Part shown: one piece after another, positions 16,921-26,534 of the stretch
Numbering within the stretch: position 1 is the stretch's first letter
How the letters are laid out: each line of letters opens with the position of its first letter
Origin: Alphaproteobacteria bacterium
GTDB taxonomy: Bacteria > Pseudomonadota > Alphaproteobacteria > JANSWW01
DNA: 64,000 nucleotides
Direction: 5' to 3'
NCBI GenBank assembly: GCA_024743275.1
Contig: JANSWW010000008.1
Coordinates: 124,001 to 188,000, forward strand
The notes under the pieces: model-generated
Told to the model about the DNA's origin: nothing
The model's database searches: none
The model's input: the letters and a program-made list of their open reading frames with translations, nothing else
Translations under genes and position numbers: made by a program

Positions 16921-17880
16921 TCAGCCTTGTGTATGTTGTTGCGTCGGTCGGTCGAAGATCCGCTTGCCCATCAGGGAGGCGGCCAGGTCGACCATCAAGG
17001 AGGCGGTCTTGCCGCGTTCGTCCAGGAAGGGGTTCAACTCCACCAGATCGAGCGACGTGGCGAGTCCGGAATCGTGGATCATCTCCATCACCAGATGGGC
17101 CTCCCGGAAGGTCGCCCCGCCTGGCACCGTCGTGCCGACGGCCGGCGCGATGTCCGGGTCCAGGAAGTCCACATCGAAGGAGACGTGCAACAGGCCGTCT
17201 TCATGGCGGACCTTCTCCAGGAAGTCCCGGAGGGGCGTGGCGATCCCGTGCTCGTCGATGGAGCGCATATCATGCGCATCGATGCCGTTTTCAATCAGGC
17301 CCGCATGTTCGCCCGGATCGACGGAGCGGATGCCGAGCATGCAGACATGGCCGCCGGGCACCGGGGCCGTCAGCGGAGGAAAGGCATCGAAGCCCGGCTG
17401 GCCGGTGAAATAGGCGACCGGCGTGCCGTGGAGATTGCCGGATTCCGTGGTCTCCGGCGTGTTGAAGTCGCTGTGCGCGTCGAGCCACAGCACGAACAGG
17501 GGGCGGCCGATGGCGTGGGCGTAATCGGCCACGCCGGCGACGGTCCCGGCGGATAGGCTGTGGTCGCCGCCCATGAAGACGGGAAAGCCGGTCGGCATCG
17601 CCTCCCGCGCCGCGGTGCGCAGCGCGCGGGTCCAGGCGACGGTCTCGCCCAGGGCATGGACCGCCGGATTGGCGCTTGTGACCTTGGCGGCCTCGGCCGG
17701 CTTCACATTTCCCAGATCCCGTACCCGGTGGCCGAGCCCGGACAGCGCTCCGGCCAGATCGGCGACCCTCAGCGCGTCGGGACCCATCAGGCAGCCCCGC
17801 CGCCGCTTGCCACTGTCCACCGGCGCGCCGATCAGAACGCAGTCCCGCAAAGCCGTTTCCTGCCGCTTTCGTTGTGCCAT
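16921..17880 (-). CDS. rocF: arginase
   Basis: Hydrolyses arginine to ornithine and urea. The manganese ligands lie in GGDHS (residues 104-108), DAHSDFN (134-140) and SFDVDFLDP near residue 236. The 319-residue protein begins at ATG 17880, preceded by ggagag at six bases; the frame stays open upstream to 17964 but the added residues have no family counterpart. Downstream ornithine cyclodeaminase completes a two-step arginine catabolic operon. Agmatinase activity is less likely given that partner. Confidence 0.9.
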   Translation of the reverse strand: MAQRKRQETALRDCVLIGAPVDSGKRRRGCLMGPDALRVADLAGALSGLGHRVRDLGNVKPAEAAKVTSANPAVHALGETVAWTRALRTAAREAMPTGFPVFMGGDHSLSAGTVAGVADYAHAIGRPLFVLWLDAHSDFNTPETTESGNLHGTPVAYFTGQPGFDAFPPLTAPVPGGHVCMLGIRSVDPGEHAGLIENGIDAHDMRSIDEHGIATPLRDFLEKVRHEDGLLHVSFDVDFLDPDIAPAVGTTVPGGATFREAHLVMEMIHDSGLATSLDLVELNPFLDERGKTASLMVDLAASLMGKRIFDRPTQQHTQG

Positions 17881-18085
17881 CGCTGTCTCTCCGGGATGTT
17901 GCCGCCGCGCGCCGCGGCCCTGTAAGGACAAGGGTACGTTATGGGTGACGGTTTGCATGGCCAATTGTCCACCCCGGTCTAGTTAAGACTCTCCGGGCGG
18001 TATAAGGAAGTCCCGCCGGTTTCTTGTCCGCGCCCGTCCCGGGGTGGATCGTGCCGCCCCTCCCATCCTTTGCGAGACGCTCGCC

Positions 18086-19930
18086 ATGGTTCCTCCCAGA
18101 CCCGAAGCCAACCCGGACGTCCGTGGCGACTGGCAGACCATCAAGACGCTGGCGCCCTATCTCTGGCCCCGCGATGCCTGGGACATCCGCTGCCGGGTGT
18201 TGGTGGCGCTGGTCTGTCTGGTGTTGGCTAAAATCGCCACGGTCTACACGCCGCTGCTCTACAAGGACGCGGTCGACCATCTGTCCCAGGACATCAGCCT
18301 TCTGACCGTCCCGGTCTTCCTGGTCATCGGCTACGGCCTGCTGAGGCTGGCCGGGTCCGCCTTCAACGAGATCCGCGATTTCGTTTTCGCGAAAGTGAGC
18401 GCCAGGGCCATTCGGTCGGTGGCCCTTAAGGTCTTCCAGCACCTCCACGCCCTGGCCCTCCGCTTCCATCTCGACCGGCAGACCGGCGGGCTGTCCCGGG
18501 CGATCGAGCGGGGCACCAAGGGCATCGAGTTTCTGCTGTCCTTCCTGTTGTTCAGCATCGTTCCGACTCTGATCGAGATCCTGCTGGTCGCGGGCATCCT
18601 GTGGGGGCTCTACGACTGGCGGTTCGCCGCCGTCACCCTGATCTCGGTCGGCAGCTACATCGTCTTCACCTTCTATGTGACCGAATGGCGGCTGAAGTTC
18701 CGCCGTCAGATGAACGACACGGACAGCGAGGCCAACACCAAGGCCATCGACAGCCTGCTCAACTTCGAGACGGTGAAATACTTCGGCAACGAGGCCCATG
18801 AGGCCCTGCGTTATGACAGCTCCCTCAAGCGCTACGAGACCGCGATGGTCCGCAGCCGCTCCTCGCTGGCCCTGCTCAATGTCGGGCAGGGGACGATCAT
18901 CGCGATCGGGCTCGTCCTCGTCATGTTGATGGCCGCGGAGGGCGTGTCGACCGGCGACATGACCGTCGGCGACTTCGTCCTGGTGAACGTCTATATGCTG
19001 CAGCTCTATGTCCCGTTGGGTTTTCTCGGCTTCGTCTATCGCGAGATCAAGCAATCGATGACGGACATGGAGACCATGTTCAGGCTGCTGAAGGTCGATC
19101 AGGAGATCGCCGACAGGCCTGATGCCCCGGGCCTGGACGTGTCCTCGGCCGAGGTCGAGTTCGATCATGTGGTCTTCGGTTATCGTCCCGAACGGACCAT
19201 CCTAAAGGACGTCTCTTTCACCGTTCCGGCCGGCAAGACCATCGCCATCGTCGGGCCGAGCGGAGCCGGGAAGTCCACGATCTCACGGCTGCTGTTCCGC
19301 TTCTATGATGTGCAGGAAGGGGCCGTGAAGGTCTCCGGCACCGATGTGCGCGGGGTCAGCCAGCACTCCTTGCGCCAGGCGATCGGGATCGTCCCGCAGG
19401 ATACGGTGCTGTTCAACGACACGATCTTCTACAATATCCAATATGGTCGCCCGGACGCGACCCGCGAGGAGGTCGAGGAGGCGGCGCGGCTCGCCCGCAT
19501 CCACGATTTCATCCAGGACCTGCCGGAAGGCTACGATACCAAGGTCGGCGAGCGCGGGCTGAAACTCTCCGGCGGGGAGAAGCAACGGGTCGCCATCGCC
19601 AGGACGATTCTGAAGAAACCGGCGGTCTATCTCTTCGACGAGGCGACCAGCGCCCTCGATACCGAGACCGAGCGGGAGATCCAGAAAAGCCTCCAGGAGG
19701 TCTCCCGCGGCAAGACCACCCTGGTGATCGCCCACCGGCTCTCCACCGTCGTCGACGCCGACGAGATCATCGTGCTGGAGGCGGGCCGGATCGCCGAGCG
19801 CGGCGCCCATGCCACGCTCATTGCGCAGAACGGAAAATACGCCGAAATGTGGCAACGCCAGCAGGAAGGCCTCGATCTCGACCGGGGCGCGAAGGCAGGA
19901 GAGGAAGAGATCCCGCCGCTCTTGCCCTGA
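18086..19930 (+). CDS. Atm1/HMT1-like ABC transporter, fused membrane and ATPase domains
   Basis: Half-transporter of 614 residues: six-helix exporter domain (about residues 30-330) then ATPase with Walker A GPSGAGKS, signature KLSGGEKQR, Walker B VYLFDEATSALD and the H-loop IAHRLST. The NFETVKYFGNE stretch in the membrane domain is the Atm1 hallmark; bacterial Atm1 exports glutathione-linked metals or polysulfides. ATG 18086 (MVPPRPEANPDV) is preferred to GTG 18044. The gene stands alone between the arginase promoter and the ATP-grasp cluster. Confidence 0.9.
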   Translation: MVPPRPEANPDVRGDWQTIKTLAPYLWPRDAWDIRCRVLVALVCLVLAKIATVYTPLLYKDAVDHLSQDISLLTVPVFLVIGYGLLRLAGSAFNEIRDFVFAKVSARAIRSVALKVFQHLHALALRFHLDRQTGGLSRAIERGTKGIEFLLSFLLFSIVPTLIEILLVAGILWGLYDWRFAAVTLISVGSYIVFTFYVTEWRLKFRRQMNDTDSEANTKAIDSLLNFETVKYFGNEAHEALRYDSSLKRYETAMVRSRSSLALLNVGQGTIIAIGLVLVMLMAAEGVSTGDMTVGDFVLVNVYMLQLYVPLGFLGFVYREIKQSMTDMETMFRLLKVDQEIADRPDAPGLDVSSAEVEFDHVVFGYRPERTILKDVSFTVPAGKTIAIVGPSGAGKSTISRLLFRFYDVQEGAVKVSGTDVRGVSQHSLRQAIGIVPQDTVLFNDTIFYNIQYGRPDATREEVEEAARLARIHDFIQDLPEGYDTKVGERGLKLSGGEKQRVAIARTILKKPAVYLFDEATSALDTETEREIQKSLQEVSRGKTTLVIAHRLSTVVDADEIIVLEAGRIAERGAHATLIAQNGKYAEMWQRQQEGLDLDRGAKAGEEEIPPLLP

Positions 19931-20090
19931 CGGATTTCCGTCGCGTCAGATGGAAGCCATTTCCGCCTATCGGAACGGTATCGGTTTCGCGATTGATATC
20001 GCCGGGTTTTTCTGGCTTGCGCTTCTAATTTCCCCGTATCATCGTCTTCGTGGTTAAGCCGAAGGTTGCCTTCGGCGGTGAGGAGGGGCG

Positions 20091-21539
20091 ATGACGCTTA
20101 AGGGCGTTCTTTCCGGGTATGATCCGGACGGGTTTTTCTGCGAGATTGCCAGTGGAGATGCCGCCCGGCACGCGGCGTTGGCGCCGCTCGTCAAACGGCT
20201 CGGCCAGATGAGCTTGCGCACGTTGGAAAAGCGGGCCAAGGCCGTCGAGCAGGAACTCTACAATCTCGGCATCACCTTCACGCTCTATCAGAACGGCAGC
20301 TCGATCGACCGTATTCTGCCCTTCGACGTGATCCCCCGGGTGCTGTCCGCCCAGGATTGGGACAAGATCGAACGGGGCTCGATCCAGCGTGTGACGGCGC
20401 TTAACGCCTTCCTTCACGACGTCTACAACGATCGCAAGGTGATCAAGGACGGCGTCGTGCCGGCGGACCTCGTCGAGAAGAACGAGAATTACCGCAAACA
20501 GATGAAGGGTGTCGAACTGCGGCACCGCAACTATGTCCAGGTGGCGGGCGTCGACGTGGTGCGCGGGGCGGACGGCGAGTTCTATGTGCTGGAGGACAAT
20601 GCCCGGACCCCGTCGGGGGTTTCCTATGTGGTCGAGAACCGCCAGCTTCTGCGCCGGACCTTCCCGGAGTTCTTCGATGGGATCGATGTCCGCCCGGTGC
20701 TCGACTACGGCATCCGCCTGCATGACGCGCTCGTCGAGATCGCGCCCGAATCGGTGATGGACCCGACCGTGGTGCTGCTGTCGCCGGGGGCTTTCAACAG
20801 CGCCTATTTCGAGCATGTCTTTCTGGCCCGGGAGATGGGCGTGCCCCTGGTCCAGGGGGAGGATCTTTTCGTCGACGAGGACGACGAGGTCTTCATGAAG
20901 ACGACCATGGGGCCGAAGCCGGTCCATGCCATCTACCGCCGGATCAACGACGACTTCCTGGACCCGGAGGTGTTCCGCAAGGACAGCATGCTCGGGGTTC
21001 CGGGCCTGATGCGGGCCTATCGCAAGGGGACCGTGGCGATCGCCAACGCGGTCGGCACCGGGGTTGCCGACGACAAGGCGATCTACGCCTATATGCCTAG
21101 AATCATTAAATATTATCTCGACGAGGATCCGATTCTGCCGAATGTCCAGACCAATCTCTGCCGGGAGAAGGAGGGGCTCAAATACACCCTCGACCATCTC
21201 GAGGAATTGGTGGTGAAGCCGGTCGGGGAGGCCGGCGGCTACGGCGTCGTCATCGGGCCGCGGGCCAGCAAGAAGGAACTCGACAAGGTCCGCGCCCAGC
21301 TCAAGGAAGACCCGAAGAATTATATCTCCCAGCCGATGATCAGCCTGTCGGTCTGCCCGACCCTGGTCGACGGGGCGATCGATCACCGGCATGTCGACCT
21401 TCGCCCCTTCGTGGTCACCGGCCGGAAATCCTGGGTGCTGCCGGGCGGGCTGTCACGGGTCGCGCTCACCAAGGGATCGCTGGTGGTGAATTCCAGCCAG
21501 GGCGGCGGCTCCAAGGATACCTGGGTGTTGGGGGGCTGA
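20091..21539 (+). CDS. circularly permuted ATP-grasp protein (DUF404/DUF407 type)
   Basis: Protein of 482 residues of the circularly permuted ATP-grasp type 2 family, expected to form amide or peptide-like bonds with ATP. Typical are VLEDNARTPSGVSYV, the VKPVGEAGGYGVVIGP nucleotide-binding part, and the C-terminal SQGGGSKDTWVL. An aggagg stands nine bases before ATG 20091. It heads the conserved set with an alpha-E protein and a transglutaminase-like protein, seen in many Proteobacteria and Actinobacteria; the shared product is unknown. Confidence 0.9.
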   Translation: MTLKGVLSGYDPDGFFCEIASGDAARHAALAPLVKRLGQMSLRTLEKRAKAVEQELYNLGITFTLYQNGSSIDRILPFDVIPRVLSAQDWDKIERGSIQRVTALNAFLHDVYNDRKVIKDGVVPADLVEKNENYRKQMKGVELRHRNYVQVAGVDVVRGADGEFYVLEDNARTPSGVSYVVENRQLLRRTFPEFFDGIDVRPVLDYGIRLHDALVEIAPESVMDPTVVLLSPGAFNSAYFEHVFLAREMGVPLVQGEDLFVDEDDEVFMKTTMGPKPVHAIYRRINDDFLDPEVFRKDSMLGVPGLMRAYRKGTVAIANAVGTGVADDKAIYAYMPRIIKYYLDEDPILPNVQTNLCREKEGLKYTLDHLEELVVKPVGEAGGYGVVIGPRASKKELDKVRAQLKEDPKNYISQPMISLSVCPTLVDGAIDHRHVDLRPFVVTGRKSWVLPGGLSRVALTKGSLVVNSSQGGGSKDTWVLGG

Positions 21540-21543
21540 TGCG

Positions 21544-22494
21544 ATGACCATGCTCGCCCGCTTCGCCGACAGTGTCTTCTGGCTCGGCCGCTATGTGGAG
21601 CGGGCCGAGAATCTTGCCCGTATCCTCGATGTCCACGGAGCCTTCGTTCGCGATCCGCGCGGCACGTCCGATTGGAGCGTGATTGTCGATCTCAACAGCG
21701 ATGCGGAGCGGTTCGATAAGGAGTACGACCGGCCCACCGCCTCCAATGTGCTGCAGTTCTATGTCCTGGATGCGGCCAATCCCAACTCGATCGCCGCCTG
21801 TATCCGGGGCGCCCGGGAAAACGCCCGCACCCTGCGGCATGTGATCTCGACCGAGATGTGGACCCATCTCAATGTCTTCCATGCGGGCGTCAAAGACTTG
21901 AAACGGAAGGACGTCCGCATCGACTCCCTGACCAGGACCTGCAACTTCATCAAGGACGAATGCCAGCGCCAGACCGGGATCTCGCTCGGGACCCTCTACC
22001 GGGATGAGGCCTGGCGCTTCTGGCAGATCGGCCGCCACCTGGAACGGGCCGACCAGACCACCAGGCTCCTGGACATGAAATACCGCCAGGTCGCCCTGGT
22101 CGAGGAGCAGCCGGGCTCTCCGGTCGACATCAGCCAGTGGAACGTTCTGCTGCGTTCGGCGGCCGGCTATTACGCCTTCCGCCGGACCCGGGCGAGCCGC
22201 ATGACGCCGTCCGAGACCGCCCGCTTCATGTTGTTGGATCATTCCTTCCCGCGCTCAATCGCCTATTCGGTCGCCAAGGTGGAGCAGGAATTGCGCGATC
22301 TTGTCCGGTTCAATGGGCTCGACCTCGGGGAGGAAATCCCGGTGAAACTGGCGGCGGCCAAGGCGACCCTGGAGACCTGCCCAGCCGATCGGGTGGACGC
22401 CGACTGGCTGCAGCATTTCGCGGACGACATGCAGATCAAGATCGCCGATCTCGCCCTGGCGATCGGAAAGCGCTTCTTCGGCTACGAAGACTGA
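21544..22494 (+). CDS. alpha-E domain protein
   Basis: All-helical protein of 316 residues of the alpha-E (DUF403) family. The opening MLARFADSVFWLGRYVERAENLARILD, the SIAACIRGARENARTLR segment, and FWQIGRHLERADQTTRLLDMKY are diagnostic. Biochemical role not known; it always travels with circularly permuted ATP-grasp proteins. It starts four bases after the ATP-grasp stop and its own stop overlaps the LpxR-like start. Confidence 0.9.
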   Translation: MTMLARFADSVFWLGRYVERAENLARILDVHGAFVRDPRGTSDWSVIVDLNSDAERFDKEYDRPTASNVLQFYVLDAANPNSIAACIRGARENARTLRHVISTEMWTHLNVFHAGVKDLKRKDVRIDSLTRTCNFIKDECQRQTGISLGTLYRDEAWRFWQIGRHLERADQTTRLLDMKYRQVALVEEQPGSPVDISQWNVLLRSAAGYYAFRRTRASRMTPSETARFMLLDHSFPRSIAYSVAKVEQELRDLVRFNGLDLGEEIPVKLAAAKATLETCPADRVDADWLQHFADDMQIKIADLALAIGKRFFGYED

Positions 22495-23501
22495 TGGGCG
22501 AGACGGGCACGATGACTCCCCGTCTCCTCGCGTGTCTCCTTTTCCTGATCGGGACGGCGCCGGCCTATGCCGAGGCTCGGAAGGACGGGGCCACGATCTC
22601 GGCCACCTTCGAGAACGACATTTTCGGGGGAACCGATCAAAACTACACCAACGGGGTCCGGCTCGATTATGTCTCCGGCAAGAACGACCTGCGGGCGCCG
22701 GGACGCTGGCTGCGCGCCCGGGTGACCCCCTTCATCGGCAAGGCGGACTGGTATGGCAGCTTCGCCCTCGGCCAGAACATGTACACACCGTCGGATATCT
22801 CGCTGTCCAATCCCCCGGCGGACGACCGGCCCTATGCGGGTTTTCTCTACGCGTCGTTCGGGCTCGCCGCCGACCGTGGATCGGAGCTTGATCTCGTCGC
22901 CGTGGATATCGGGGTGGTCGGGGACGCCTCCCTGGCCAAGGAGACCCAGACCCTGGTGCATGAGCTGATCGGAGCGCAGGAACCCAATGGCTGGGACAAT
23001 CAGATCGGCAACTTCCCGGGATTCCGGATTCTCTATGAGAAGAAATACCGGTTTCAAAGGGTGTTGGGGGATGGCTTTCTCGACCTCGCGGCGGACTTCG
23101 CCCCCCATTTCAACGTCGCCCTCGGCAATATCGATACCTCGATCGGGGCCGGGTTCACGATCCGGGTGGGTGGGGATCTCGCGGACGACTACGGTCCGCC
23201 CCGGGTCCGTCCGGCGGTCGCCGGCCCCGGTTTTCTAAGCCGCAAATCGGGGTTCGGCTGGGCCGTTTTCGCCGGAGCGGAAGGGCGGGCGGTTGGACGT
23301 AACGCGTTCCTGGAGGGCACCCTGTTCCACGGTGGTCCGTCGGTCGAGCCCGAACGTCTGATCGGCGATTTCCAGGCCGGCCTTTCACTACGCTATGATG
23401 GTATTGAGCTAACCTACACCCATGTGCTCCGGACCAAGGAATTCCAAGGCCAGGAAGAATTTTCCGTTTTCGGATCGGTCAATCTTCGGACGAAATTCTA
23501 G
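22494..23501 (+). CDS. LpxR-family lipid A 3'-O-deacylase-like outer-membrane protein
   Basis: Protein of 335 residues with a signal peptide (LLACLLFLIGTAPAYA) and a beta-barrel pattern ending in Phe. The LpxR/DUF2219 signature is clear: FENDIFGGTDQNYTNGVRLDY near the N-terminus and HELIGAQEPNGWDNQ in the middle, with the catalytic Asn, Asp and His expected there. LpxR removes the 3'-acyloxyacyl chain of lipid A in the outer leaflet. ATG 22494 overlaps the alpha-E stop (TGATG); ATG 22512 is an equally good start for the signal peptide. It interrupts the alpha-E/transglutaminase pair. Confidence 0.85.
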   Translation: MGETGTMTPRLLACLLFLIGTAPAYAEARKDGATISATFENDIFGGTDQNYTNGVRLDYVSGKNDLRAPGRWLRARVTPFIGKADWYGSFALGQNMYTPSDISLSNPPADDRPYAGFLYASFGLAADRGSELDLVAVDIGVVGDASLAKETQTLVHELIGAQEPNGWDNQIGNFPGFRILYEKKYRFQRVLGDGFLDLAADFAPHFNVALGNIDTSIGAGFTIRVGGDLADDYGPPRVRPAVAGPGFLSRKSGFGWAVFAGAEGRAVGRNAFLEGTLFHGGPSVEPERLIGDFQAGLSLRYDGIELTYTHVLRTKEFQGQEEFSVFGSVNLRTKF

Positions 23502-23651
23502 CGTAATCAGGCCTCTGGTCCTGGACCTATCCGATAGTCGATCTAGCTCTACCCGGAATAACCCATTCGCCAAGTGGGGGCTTCGTTAACCTAATGGCAA
23601 GGCTTGCGCGGCATTCTGACGGGATGCAGCTTTTTGAGACATAGGCCCTGA

Positions 23652-24587
23652 ATGCAGGTTCTCTCGATCGTTCACCGGACGACCTATCGCTATGCCAAGC
23701 CAGTCGGCTTCGGCGAGCACCGGTTGTTGTTCCGGCCGCGGGACAGCCACGACATGCGGCTGGTGTCGAGCCGTCTGAGGATCACGCCGACGGCGCCGGT
23801 CCGCTGGATGCACGATGTGTTCGGCAACTCCGTGGCGGTCGCGACCTTCGAGGAACCTTCGGATATCCTCGCCTTCGAGAGCGTCATCGTGGTTGAGCAT
23901 TATGGCGTCCACGAGCCGGACTTCCCGCTGGAGGATATGGCTCGGGAAATCCCGTTCAGCTACGACCTCGCGGATGTGCAGGATCTCGGGCGGACCATCG
24001 CCCGCCACCATGGCGGGGCCCAGGATGTGGTCTCACTTTGGGCGCAGTCCTTCCTCGGTGCCGACGGCAAGGCGCCGACGGCGGAGGTGCTGGAGGCGAT
24101 GAACGCGGCGATCAAGGCGGAATTCAGCTACTTCCGCCGGGAGGAGGAGGGCATCCAGAGCCCGGCCGACACCCTGCGCCGGCGGCGGGGAACCTGCCGG
24201 GATTTCGCGCTCTTGATGATGGAGGCGGCCCGCAGCCTCGGCCTCGCCGCCCGCTTCGTGACCGGCTATGTCTACGATCCAGCCATCGAGATGGGCCTCG
24301 ACGCCCCGGCCAACGGCATCGTCGGCGGCGGGGCGACCCACGCCTGGTTGCAAATCTATCTGCCCGGGGCCGGATGGGTCGAATACGACCCGACCAACGG
24401 CATTGTCGGCGGCCATAACCTGATCCGGGTCGGCGTCGCCCGCGATCCGCGCCAGGCGATTCCGCTCCAGGGCAGTTTCTTCGGCGAGAAGGAAGACTTC
24501 GTCGGCATGGCCGTCGATGTCCAGGTCACCGCCGGCAATACTCTTGAACCCGACGGTGGAAAGGCGCAGATCTTCGCGGCGGACTAG
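23652..24587 (+). CDS. transglutaminase-like cysteine peptidase-fold protein
   Basis: Protein of 311 residues with an N-terminal beta region (transglutaminase N, residues 1-85) and a catalytic core. Triad candidates are C182 in GTCRDFA, H230 in THAWLQ, and D246 in EYDPTNG. It belongs to the family that pairs with circularly permuted ATP-grasp and alpha-E proteins, so it may hydrolyse or transfer the amide bonds those make. A 150-base non-coding gap separates it from the LpxR-like gene, with no recognisable signal in it. Confidence 0.9.
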   Translation: MQVLSIVHRTTYRYAKPVGFGEHRLLFRPRDSHDMRLVSSRLRITPTAPVRWMHDVFGNSVAVATFEEPSDILAFESVIVVEHYGVHEPDFPLEDMAREIPFSYDLADVQDLGRTIARHHGGAQDVVSLWAQSFLGADGKAPTAEVLEAMNAAIKAEFSYFRREEEGIQSPADTLRRRRGTCRDFALLMMEAARSLGLAARFVTGYVYDPAIEMGLDAPANGIVGGGATHAWLQIYLPGAGWVEYDPTNGIVGGHNLIRVGVARDPRQAIPLQGSFFGEKEDFVGMAVDVQVTAGNTLEPDGGKAQIFAAD

Positions 24588-24604
24588 GTGTTGAGAGGCT
24601 TGCG

Positions 24605-25090
24605 ATGGAAATCCGAAAAGCGGTGGCGTCGGACGGCGCCGGGTTGGCCGACCTCGTTGGTCGGACGGTCATGCATTACTCCAAGAATTCGTCCTATGAC
24701 GCGGACCATGCCGCCGGCACCGCCGACGCGCTTCTGAACGGTCGGTCCAATTCCCACACGCTTCTGGCACTGATCGACGGCAAACCCGCCGGCTACGCGA
24801 CTTATGCGGTGATGCATCCGAGCGCCAGTGCGGGAGGAATGATCTATATGAAGGATCTGTTCGTTTCCGCCGAAGCGCGTGGCGAAGGGGTCGGAGAGGC
24901 CCTGATGCGCGCCGTCGCGGCCGCCGCCGTCGAAAAGGGCTGCAGCCGCTTCGAATGGACGACGGATCACAGCAACCCCAAGGCCAAGGCGTTTTACGAG
25001 CGTTTGGGGGCGTCACGGATCGAGGACAAGGTCTATTACCGGGTCGAGGGCGATGCCCTGGGACGCATGGCCAAAAACCACCATGGCTAG
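24605..25090 (+). CDS. GNAT-family N-acetyltransferase
   Basis: Protein of 161 residues with the GNAT acetyl-CoA site: MKDLFVSAEARGEGVGEALM (motif A, R/Q-x-x-G-x-G/A form) and WTTDHSNPKAKAFYERLGA (motif B). Substrate unknown. It follows the transglutaminase-like gene by 17 bases but has no established link to it. Confidence 0.88.
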   Translation: MEIRKAVASDGAGLADLVGRTVMHYSKNSSYDADHAAGTADALLNGRSNSHTLLALIDGKPAGYATYAVMHPSASAGGMIYMKDLFVSAEARGEGVGEALMRAVAAAAVEKGCSRFEWTTDHSNPKAKAFYERLGASRIEDKVYYRVEGDALGRMAKNHHG

Positions 25091-25128
25091 GCTGTTCGCG
25101 TGCCCGGGATTCGGAGTATAGAGGCGTC

Positions 25129-26532
25129 ATGCGCACGCTCCTCTCCATCCTCCTGATCTGCTTCGCCCTGACGGGTCCCGCCACCGCCCAGACCCGGGTC
25201 GTGCCGGAGAGCCGCGAGGACGTCATGCTGTCCTTCGCGCCGGTGGTCAAGAAGGCCGCGCCGGCGGTGGTCAACATCTACACCAAGACGACGGTCAGCA
25301 CCCGCCGCTCCCCCTTTGCCGGCGATCCCTTCTTCGAACGGTTCTTCGGCCGGGATTTCGGTTTCGGCGTGCCGCAGCAGCGCCAGGAGCAGTCGTTGGG
25401 CTCCGGCGTCATCGTCCGCTCCAACGGTGTGATCGTCACCAACAATCATGTGATCGACGGGGCCGACGAGATTACCGTGATCCTGGCCGACCGGCGCGAG
25501 TTTCCGGCCAGGCTCACCTATGCCGACCCGAGGACCGATCTCGCCATTCTGGAGATCGACACGCGCGGCGAGGACCTGCCGACGCTGACGCTCCGGGACA
25601 GCGACACGATCGAGGTCGGGGACATCGTGCTGGCCATCGGCAATCCCTTCGGCGTCGGTCAGACCGTGACCAGCGGCATTGTCTCGGCGCTGGCCCGCAC
25701 CCGTGTCGGCATCACCGATTTCAGCTTCTTCATCCAGACCGACGCGGCGATCAATCCGGGGAACTCCGGCGGTGCCCTGGTGACCCTGGACGGCAAGCTC
25801 ATCGGCATCAACACGGCGATCTACAGCCGCGACCGCAAGGGCGGGAGCATCGGGATCGGCTTCGCGGTGCCGACCAACATGGTCGATACGGTCATCTCCG
25901 CGGCCTTGAGCGGTGAGAGCGCCCGGCCCTGGTTCGGGGCGGCCGGCAAGTCGGTGACGAGCGACATCGCGGATGCCGTCGGCCTGTCGCGGCCCAGCGG
26001 CGTGATCATCGAGGATGTCTATGAAAGCTCGCCCGCCCATCGCGCCGGCTTGCGGCCGGGTGACGTGGTGGTCGGGATCGATGGTCGGGAGGTCCCCGAC
26101 CTCCAGTCGCTGCGCTACCGGCTAGCCACCGGAAAGCCGGGTGATCTGGCCGAATTGGAGGTGATCCGACGTGGCCGCCTGACCCGGTTGGAGCTGCCGC
26201 TGGAGATCGCGCCGGAGGTCCCGCCCCGCAACATCACACGGCTGGGCAACATCTCGCCGCTGGCCGGGCTCACGGTCGCCAACATGTCCCCTGCCTTCAA
26301 CGAGGAGATCGGCATGCCCTCCAACAAGCGGGGGGTCATCGTTCTCGACGTGGACCGGGGCAGTTCTGCGGCCCGGGTCGGGTTCCGGGCGCAGGATATC
26401 GTTCTGGAAGTCGCGGGGCGTGAGATCGACAGCGTCGATACGCTGCGTCGGACCATCCAACGGAACCGGAGCGATTGGCCGATTGTCGTCGAACGGAATG
26501 GCGAGCGACGCTCCACCGTCGTCTCCCGCTGA
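25129..26532 (+). CDS. Deg/HtrA-family periplasmic serine protease
   Basis: Trypsin-like protease of 467 residues with two PDZ regions, acting in envelope protein quality control. Signal peptide MRTLLSILLICFALTGPATA; catalytic triad H107 (TNNHVIDG), D137 (PRTDLAIL), S213 (GNSGGAL). PDZ 1 covers about residues 290-370, and PDZ 2 from about 385 to the end. It has the insert SPFAGDPFFERFFG near residue 65, as in DegP/MucD. The stop is followed two bases later by the rarA start, suggesting coupling. Confidence 0.93.
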   Translation: MRTLLSILLICFALTGPATAQTRVVPESREDVMLSFAPVVKKAAPAVVNIYTKTTVSTRRSPFAGDPFFERFFGRDFGFGVPQQRQEQSLGSGVIVRSNGVIVTNNHVIDGADEITVILADRREFPARLTYADPRTDLAILEIDTRGEDLPTLTLRDSDTIEVGDIVLAIGNPFGVGQTVTSGIVSALARTRVGITDFSFFIQTDAAINPGNSGGALVTLDGKLIGINTAIYSRDRKGGSIGIGFAVPTNMVDTVISAALSGESARPWFGAAGKSVTSDIADAVGLSRPSGVIIEDVYESSPAHRAGLRPGDVVVGIDGREVPDLQSLRYRLATGKPGDLAELEVIRRGRLTRLELPLEIAPEVPPRNITRLGNISPLAGLTVANMSPAFNEEIGMPSNKRGVIVLDVDRGSSAARVGFRAQDIVLEVAGREIDSVDTLRRTIQRNRSDWPIVVERNGERRSTVVSR

Positions 26533-26534
26533 TC

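Noticed and set aside
19950..20057. 36-residue frame (MEAISAYRNG...) between the Atm1-like gene and the ATP-grasp gene
   Set aside because: No ribosome site, no family resemblance, and it runs into the leader of the following gene.
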